From Candidatus Gastranaerophilales bacterium (lineage in GTDB: Bacteria; Cyanobacteriota; Vampirovibrionia; Gastranaerophilales; Gastranaerophilaceae), in assembly GCA_944324245.1 (NCBI GenBank), contig CALUVO010000071.1:1-37552 (forward strand): a stretch of 37,552 nt of DNA. Direction: 5' to 3'. How positions within the stretch are numbered: the first letter of the stretch is position 1; each line of letters begins with the position of its first letter. The position numbers and the translations under genes are program-made. Positions 33,194-37,552 of this stretch are shown here, piece by piece. The notes below the pieces were generated by a model. It made no database searches and was not told the origin of the DNA. It worked only from the letters and a program-made list of their open reading frames with translations.

Positions 33194-33563
33194 ATCAGTA
33201 TCAAACAAAACAAAAGGTAAACTTGGTGAACAAGCCGCTGCAAAATATCTTCAAAGACTCGGTTATAAAATACTGGAAAGAAATTACCGCTATTCCCGTT
33301 TTGCAGAAATTGATATCGTTGCAAAAGACAAAGATACAATCGTTTTTGCTGAAGTTAAAACACGTACAGGTACAACATTCGGACATCCGTTTGAGGCGGT
33401 AAATCATACAAAAATAGAAAATATCTTTAAAGCAGGATTATATTACCTTAAAAATACTAAGGAAACTTATAAAAAATACCGTATAGATGTAATTTCTGTT
33501 ATAGGAGATTTAAAAACAGAAAAACCAAAAATTGAACATCTAAAAAATATCAGCCTGAATTAG
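33186..33563 (+). CDS. yraN: YraN family endonuclease-like protein (UPF0102)
   Basis: YraN proteins have a restriction-endonuclease-like (RecB-type) fold of uncertain biological role. The hallmark blocks are all present: G-K-L-G-E-Q-A-A-A-K-Y-L near the start, R-F-A-E-I-D-I-V-A near residue 40, and I-V-F-A-E-V-K-T-R near residue 55. These provide the conserved E, D, ExK set of the nuclease fold. Length (125) is typical. It is the last gene of the activase-WYL-WYL-yraN operon and ends nine bases from a converging gene. Linking a nuclease fold with a PafBC-like regulator pair hints at DNA repair or DNA uptake, which is an inference. Confidence 0.93.
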   Translation: MTESVSNKTKGKLGEQAAAKYLQRLGYKILERNYRYSRFAEIDIVAKDKDTIVFAEVKTRTGTTFGHPFEAVNHTKIENIFKAGLYYLKNTKETYKKYRIDVISVIGDLKTEKPKIEHLKNISLN

Positions 33564-33572
33564 AGAAAATTA

Positions 33573-33818
33573 TTATTTTTGAACCATTGCTTTGTATTTT
33601 GCAGCGAGCTGGTTATATTGTTCAACCTGAGCTACTGCAAAACGGCTGAGAAGGTCATATTTTGCATTCAACTTATCATATTCTTCACGGGATACTGTTC
33701 CTGAAGAAAAAGCAGGAGTATTGTTAGAAGGAGATTCTTTTTGCTGAGGCGCCTGAGATTTTCCAAAACTTCTTAACGGTTGGCATGACAATGCGTTTGT
33801 GGAAAAACTTACTTGCAT
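33573..33818 (-). CDS. Small F-G-leader protein with coiled coil, 81 aa
   Basis: I do not recognise it. The leader MQVSFSTNALSCQPLRSFGK ends at Phe18-Gly19. A Ser/Pro/Asn/Gln-rich linker (20-42) is followed by a predicted helix with heptad character (EEYDKLNAKYDLLSRFAVAQVEQYNQLAAKY). Support for expression is strong: AAAGGAG precedes the ATG and an excellent promoter lies upstream. It sits between yraN (convergent) and murT. Of all F-G-leader proteins here it is the smallest, with almost nothing beyond leader and helix, so it may show the minimal form. Confidence 0.85.
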   Translation of the reverse strand: MQVSFSTNALSCQPLRSFGKSQAPQQKESPSNNTPAFSSGTVSREEYDKLNAKYDLLSRFAVAQVEQYNQLAAKYKAMVQK

Positions 33819-33869
33819 CTTTTTATCTCCTTTCTCCTATTTAAAGTACACTCTATCTCCAGCTTTTTA

Positions 33870-33898
33870 ATTATAACTCGTAATACATATAATTTCAA
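33870..33898 (-). promoter_or_regulatory. Sigma-70-type promoter for the small F-G-leader gene
   Basis: Read on the minus strand: TTGAAA (plus-strand 33893-33898), exactly 17 bases, and a perfect TATAAT (33870-33875). The start codon is about 50 bases downstream. Confidence 0.8.
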
Positions 33899-33990
33899 TA
33901 ATCTTTACAAACGATATCGAATAATGCAAAAAACATATAAATATAGTTAATAAAATAAATTATTATTTTGTTAATTTTCTTAATAAATAA

Positions 33991-35355
33991 TTATTTTTGC
34001 TTTTTCAAAAATTTCTGCATTTCTAACAATGCAGTATAAGTAGGCATTATAAGAAGTCTTTCGTCAGAATTTACCTGTGATACAGAATATTCTACTGCTT
34101 CTTTAATGTCTTTTATAACTTTTATCTTAGACTGTTCAAATCCTGCGTACTTAAGTCTTACCGCCATATCATACGCACGTATCCCGCTCACAACAATATT
34201 ACCCGGATAATCTTTTAAAAGTTCAAAATCTGCATCCCACAGCCATGAAACATCACGTCCGTCTGCGTAGTTGTCATTTATAATTATTAAAAGCTCTGAA
34301 TTTGACCGGTTATTTACTGTTCTCAATACTTCAGAAGCACCTGTAGGGTTTTTAATAAGCTGTACGAGTACATTTTTGCCGTTCAGTACAAATTTTTCCG
34401 CACGTCCAAAAACTGACCTGTAGGTATCAAGCCCTTTTTGTATTACAGAAGGCTCTATGCAGAGCTCTAGAGCCAGACTGATTGCAGCAAGTGCGTTATA
34501 TGCGTTGTAAAGACCTGCGATATTAATTTTAAAACAATTTTCGATTTCCTGTCCATTTTTAAAATATTTAAGATAAATTTCGGAAAAATCATCATATATA
34601 ACGGCATAGGCTTTGTAATTCGGTATAGGGCGTGATTTAGCGCAATTTTTGCAGTAATATCTGCCTATGTGTGCATAATATCTTTTTTCGTAAGACAAAT
34701 CAGCACCGCAAGGGCAATATACAGATTCTGCCGGTGCTTGAGAATCCTGCAGAGAGGTTTTGTAAGTTATTTCATCAAATCCGAAATAAATTCTTTTATT
34801 ATTAACACCTATTTCAAGAAGCATGGGGTCATCAGCATTTACAAGCAACTTTAAAGCTTTCTTTTTTGCTACGGCTTCCTGTATTTTTTTTGCCGTAGTA
34901 TCAAGCTCCCCGTATCTGTCCAGCTGGTCGCGGAAAAGATTTGTGACAATAAGATAATCCGGATTCAAAAAATCATACAGCTTTGTTAAATAAGCCTCAT
35001 CGCTTTCTAAAACCGCATAATCAAAGTCTGAAAAAGGCTTGTACCCGACAGCAAGAGAGCTTGCAATGCCGGAGAGCATATTCGCTCCTTTTTCATTGTG
35101 CAAGACGTGATTATCCGCTGTTTTTAAAATATGCGCAAGAAGTCCAGATGTGGTAGTTTTTCCGTTAGTACCCGTTACTGTAATAACTTTTTTCCGGCAG
35201 TATTGAGACAAAAATGACAGAAAATTTTTTGATATTTTTAATGCCACAACTCCGGGCAGAGATGTACCGGCACTTTTTGCAAGATGCAGCATTTTGTTTA
35301 CGGATTTTGCACTGAAAAGTGCTGTATAAAAACTAATTTTATCCATCATTTTCAT
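33991..35355 (-). CDS. murT: MurT-type Mur ligase (lipid II isoglutaminyl synthase subunit)
   Basis: MurT with GatD amidates the D-glutamate of lipid II to D-isoglutamine. The Mur ligase P-loop is G-T-N-G-K-T-T-T at residues 62-69. Unlike MurC-F, MurT has a zinc ribbon, seen here as C214-P-C216 and C235-K-N-C238. NPTGASEVLR and DGRDVSWLWDADF (Asp368) are further MurT signatures. Length (454) is normal. ATGs at 35355, 35349 and 35346 are all possible starts. gatD, which normally follows murT directly, is absent here; the next gene downstream on this strand is the unrelated small F-G-leader gene. It starts 28 bases from the divergent folC. Confidence 0.92.
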   Translation of the reverse strand: MKMMDKISFYTALFSAKSVNKMLHLAKSAGTSLPGVVALKISKNFLSFLSQYCRKKVITVTGTNGKTTTSGLLAHILKTADNHVLHNEKGANMLSGIASSLAVGYKPFSDFDYAVLESDEAYLTKLYDFLNPDYLIVTNLFRDQLDRYGELDTTAKKIQEAVAKKKALKLLVNADDPMLLEIGVNNKRIYFGFDEITYKTSLQDSQAPAESVYCPCGADLSYEKRYYAHIGRYYCKNCAKSRPIPNYKAYAVIYDDFSEIYLKYFKNGQEIENCFKINIAGLYNAYNALAAISLALELCIEPSVIQKGLDTYRSVFGRAEKFVLNGKNVLVQLIKNPTGASEVLRTVNNRSNSELLIIINDNYADGRDVSWLWDADFELLKDYPGNIVVSGIRAYDMAVRLKYAGFEQSKIKVIKDIKEAVEYSVSQVNSDERLLIMPTYTALLEMQKFLKKQK

Positions 35356-35383
35356 GTCAATGATTATATCGTAAAATTGTGGT

Positions 35384-36655
35384 ATGGAAAATGGTAACTA
35401 CGAAAAAGCAATAAATCTGATAACATCCAGAGAAAAATTTCATATATGTCTTGGGCTTGAACGTGTGTCTGCAATGCTGGAGATTCTGGGCAATCCGCAG
35501 GACAGCCTGAACATAATCCATGTTGCCGGCACAAACGGAAAAGGCTCTGTATGTGCGATTTTGTCAAAAATTCTCACCTGCGCGGGTTTTAAAACCGGAC
35601 TCTATACCAGTCCTCATATACTGGAATATAATGAACGCATAAAGATAAACCACAGAGACATCTCCAAAAATGATTTTGCGGATTTAATAACGGAAATTGC
35701 ACTGACAGCAAAGGTAAACGGCATTTATCTTACGGAGTTTGAACTTTTAACATGTGCGGCTTATAAATATTTTGCAGACAAAGAGACTGATATATGTGTA
35801 ATAGAAACAGGTCTCGGCGGCAGGCTTGATGCCACATCCGCCATAAATAAAAATATCCTCTCAATTATTACTTCCATAAGTTTAGACCACACTGACAGAC
35901 TGGGGGATACCATTGAAAAAATAGCATTTGAAAAAGCCGGTATTATAAAAGACAGCTATCCTGTTCTTTTCAGCTCAGACAACAGGGGGGGTGAAACAAT
36001 AAAAAGAATTGCTAAAGAAAAACAGAGTCCTGTTCTAACGCCTGAAGATAAAGCAGAGTTATTATTTGAAAATTCTAAAAATTATGTTTGTTATAAAGGG
36101 AAAAAGTATGAGTTTGCACTGCTCGGTTTATGGCAGGCAGAAAATATGTCTCTTGTGTTTGAAGCAATTAATTATTTGAGAGAAAACGGATACGAAATAC
36201 AGGATACTGCAGTGCAAAAAGCTCTAAAAACCGTATGCTGGCCCTGCAGAATGCAATATATTAAAAAATACAATCTGCTGATTGACGGTACTCACAATCC
36301 TGACGGAGCACGGGTGCTAAGAGACAGTATTGATTATTATTTCCCTGATAAAAAAAGAGTCTGGATATACGGTTCTTTGACAACAAAAGACTACAAAAAG
36401 GTTACGGAAATTATCTTCCGGCCGCAGGATGAAATTTATTTTTATGATTTTAAATACCCGAACAGTGTTCCTTTTAAAAAACTTGCAGAATTGTATCCGG
36501 ACACTCTTTTAATAAATCAAAAAGAGCTTGAATATCTTGCAGCAGAAAACAAAGAGGCTCTTATTATAATTTCCGGTTCGTTTTATATGATAGGGCAAAT
36601 ATTAACTGCAAAAGGCTTTTTTCAAAATATTGCCGAGGTGGATAATATATATTAA
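35384..36655 (+). CDS. folC: Dihydrofolate / folylpolyglutamate synthase
   Basis: FolC joins glutamate to dihydropteroate or folates, and is a relative of Mur ligases. The P-loop is G-T-N-G-K-G-S at residues 49-55 after IIHVAG. The omega loop and folate-binding region follow as TGLYTSPHILEYNERIKIN, then IETGLGGRLDATSAI and ISLDHTDRLGDTIEKIAFEKAGI. LLIDGTHNPDGARVL in the C-terminal domain is diagnostic. Length (423) is normal. Initiation at ATG 35384 leaves only 28 bases to the divergent murT, so at least one promoter must lie inside a coding region. It appears to be monocistronic. Confidence 0.96.
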   Translation: MENGNYEKAINLITSREKFHICLGLERVSAMLEILGNPQDSLNIIHVAGTNGKGSVCAILSKILTCAGFKTGLYTSPHILEYNERIKINHRDISKNDFADLITEIALTAKVNGIYLTEFELLTCAAYKYFADKETDICVIETGLGGRLDATSAINKNILSIITSISLDHTDRLGDTIEKIAFEKAGIIKDSYPVLFSSDNRGGETIKRIAKEKQSPVLTPEDKAELLFENSKNYVCYKGKKYEFALLGLWQAENMSLVFEAINYLRENGYEIQDTAVQKALKTVCWPCRMQYIKKYNLLIDGTHNPDGARVLRDSIDYYFPDKKRVWIYGSLTTKDYKKVTEIIFRPQDEIYFYDFKYPNSVPFKKLAELYPDTLLINQKELEYLAAENKEALIIISGSFYMIGQILTAKGFFQNIAEVDNIY

Positions 36656-36723
36656 ATTTTTATTCGTCAATAATGTCATGAACTAAAAATTATTTAAGCA
36701 TCCAAGTGAAAGGAAAAACTGCA

Positions 36724-37410
36724 ATGTTGACAACAGTTGAAGAAAGTAATGAATTAATCAATGTAGTTATTGTCGAGGATTACAAACTGACACGTGTAGG
36801 TCTGCGTTCCACCATTAATGAGTTTGAAAATATAACCGTAATAGGAGAAGCTGAAGATGCAGCAAAAGGTCTTGAGGTTATTAAAAACAAAAAACCGCAG
36901 ATTGTATTAATGGATTTGGGATTGCCGGAGATGAACGGTATTGAAGCTACACAAAAGGTAAAAGAAATTTCTCCGGAATCAAAAGTTATAATCTTAACTT
37001 CTCATGACAGAGAAGAAGAAGTGCTGGCTGCACTGGGCTCGGGGGCATCTGCATACTGTTTAAAAGATATTGATCCAAAAACTCTTGCATCGGTAATAAG
37101 AAATGTTTCAAGAGGTGCTTGCTGGCTGGATCCGGCAATTGCTCAGGTTGCGCTTAACTTATTTCCCAGACCGGAAAATGTAAGTCTTCAGGGCAATGGT
37201 GAAATGGCAGACGCCAGAGCACAATTGACAGAAAGAGAATTTGAAGTTTTAAGACTGCTGGTTAAAGGCAAAAGCAATACAGAAATTGCAAAAGAGCTTA
37301 TAGTTTCCGTACATACCGCCAAAGCGCATGTCTGCAGTATTCTGCAAAAATTGTGCGTGGATGATAGGGTACAGGCTGCAGTAAAAGCAATAAAAGAAAA
37401 TATTATTTAG
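36724..37410 (+). CDS. NarL/FixJ-type response regulator
   Basis: This is a two-component transcription factor. Receiver domain: acidic pair E18-D19, phosphoryl acceptor D64 in IVLMDLGLPEMNG, and K114 in AYCLKDI. The C-terminal LuxR-type helix-turn-helix is LTEREFEVLRLLVKGKSNTEIA followed by VSVHTAKAHVCSILQKL. A GTG at 36706 is in frame, but AAAGGA lies about nine bases before the ATG at 36724, which is preferred (228 residues). No sensor kinase is adjacent, so it is an orphan regulator. All key residues are intact, in contrast to the degenerate receiver at 18079. A repeat element follows 17 bases after the stop. Confidence 0.94.
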   Translation: MLTTVEESNELINVVIVEDYKLTRVGLRSTINEFENITVIGEAEDAAKGLEVIKNKKPQIVLMDLGLPEMNGIEATQKVKEISPESKVIILTSHDREEEVLAALGSGASAYCLKDIDPKTLASVIRNVSRGACWLDPAIAQVALNLFPRPENVSLQGNGEMADARAQLTEREFEVLRLLVKGKSNTEIAKELIVSVHTAKAHVCSILQKLCVDDRVQAAVKAIKENII

Positions 37411-37427
37411 ATTTTAATATAATAAAA

Positions 37428-37552
37428 TGTCTGAGGCGGCCTCGCTTGTAGGAGTGTACACGGAGTGCGAGTGACGCCAAGTCTAGCATTTTACGGAAGT
37501 GACCCCATGCACTTGTTGGCTGTGCCGGACTTATTATTAAACAACGAACTTG
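37428..37552. repeat. Composite intergenic repeat, copy C (cut by the window edge)
   Basis: It opens with the same TGTCTGAGGCGGCCTCGC as copy A, then has a different 45-base segment. GTGACCCCATGCAC (37499-37512) joins directly to TTGTTGGCTGTGCCGG, lacking the 95-base nested module of copy A. The match to copy A continues, with a few differences, to the last base of the window. Confidence 0.8.

Noticed and set aside
543-37552. The repeats at 543 and 37428 as ends of a composite transposon
   Set aside because: The interval is filled with housekeeping genes and has no transposase; a third diverged copy at 2751 points to a dispersed repeat.
1-37552. tRNA, rRNA, tmRNA and riboswitch genes
   Set aside because: All gaps over about 100 bases were read for cloverleaf, GG-TTC-A-A-type T-loops and known aptamer cores by eye; none was convincing. 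A covariance-model scan would be needed to exclude small RNAs.

Overview
The window is AT-rich, gene-dense bacterial chromosome. The best fit is a gut-type member of the Gastranaerophilales (Vampirovibrionia, formerly 'Melainabacteria', the non-photosynthetic sister group of Cyanobacteria). The grounds are: several proteins with an Asn/Lys/Gln-rich leader ending in F-G (a gene style I associate with this group); a dnaN gene behind a putative origin and away from dnaA; a heptosyltransferase-like GT9 enzyme and a lipoprotein, which suggest a Gram-negative envelope; a MurT-type lipid II amidation ligase; and one compact flagellin. The assignment is an inference from gene content; there is no rRNA gene in the window.

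Layout. 1-542: isochorismatase-like hydrolase, short of its start codon by one base. 543-903: GC-richer intergenic repeat with a nested palindrome. 904-2713: a small hypothetical gene, a dense cluster of DnaA-box-like 9-mers with an AT-rich tract (candidate oriC), then dnaN. 2714-5881: a second, diverged repeat copy, glgA, a hairpin-rich leader and flagellin. 5882-12820: calpain-like cysteine protease, valS, Fic protein, and two F-G-leader genes, one of which looks like a radical SAM protein that has lost a cluster cysteine. 12884-17841 (minus): a run of oppB-oppC-mgtC-TPR lipoprotein-plsC. 18079-18459 (plus): a stand-alone degenerate receiver domain with its own structured leader and terminator. 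18568-23642 (minus): glutaredoxin, lysS, and bioF-dnaJ-queE. 23959-27433 (plus): a small conserved protein, a GT9 glycosyltransferase and the anmK-murQ peptidoglycan-recycling pair. 27432-27788: an array of palindromic repeats starting inside the murQ stop codon. 27969-29938 (minus): a translationally coupled pair of F-G-leader membrane proteins. 30244-33563 (plus): an acyl-CoA dehydratase activase-related protein, two WYL regulators and YraN, mostly overlapping. 33573-35355 (minus): a small F-G-leader protein and murT. 35384-37410 (plus): folC and a NarL-type response regulator. 37428-end: another copy of the first repeat.

How the genes work together. Cell-wall themes recur: anmK and murQ return anhydro-MurNAc to central metabolism, murT should amidate lipid II, and a GT9 enzyme and a PlsC-like acyltransferase contribute to envelope glycans and lipids. 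The most distinctive features are the shared F-G leader on five otherwise unrelated cytosolic or membrane proteins, the putative origin next to dnaN with a DnaA box one base away from the usual consensus, and three kinds of palindromic intergenic repeat. No tRNA, rRNA, CRISPR array, transposase or prophage gene was recognised.
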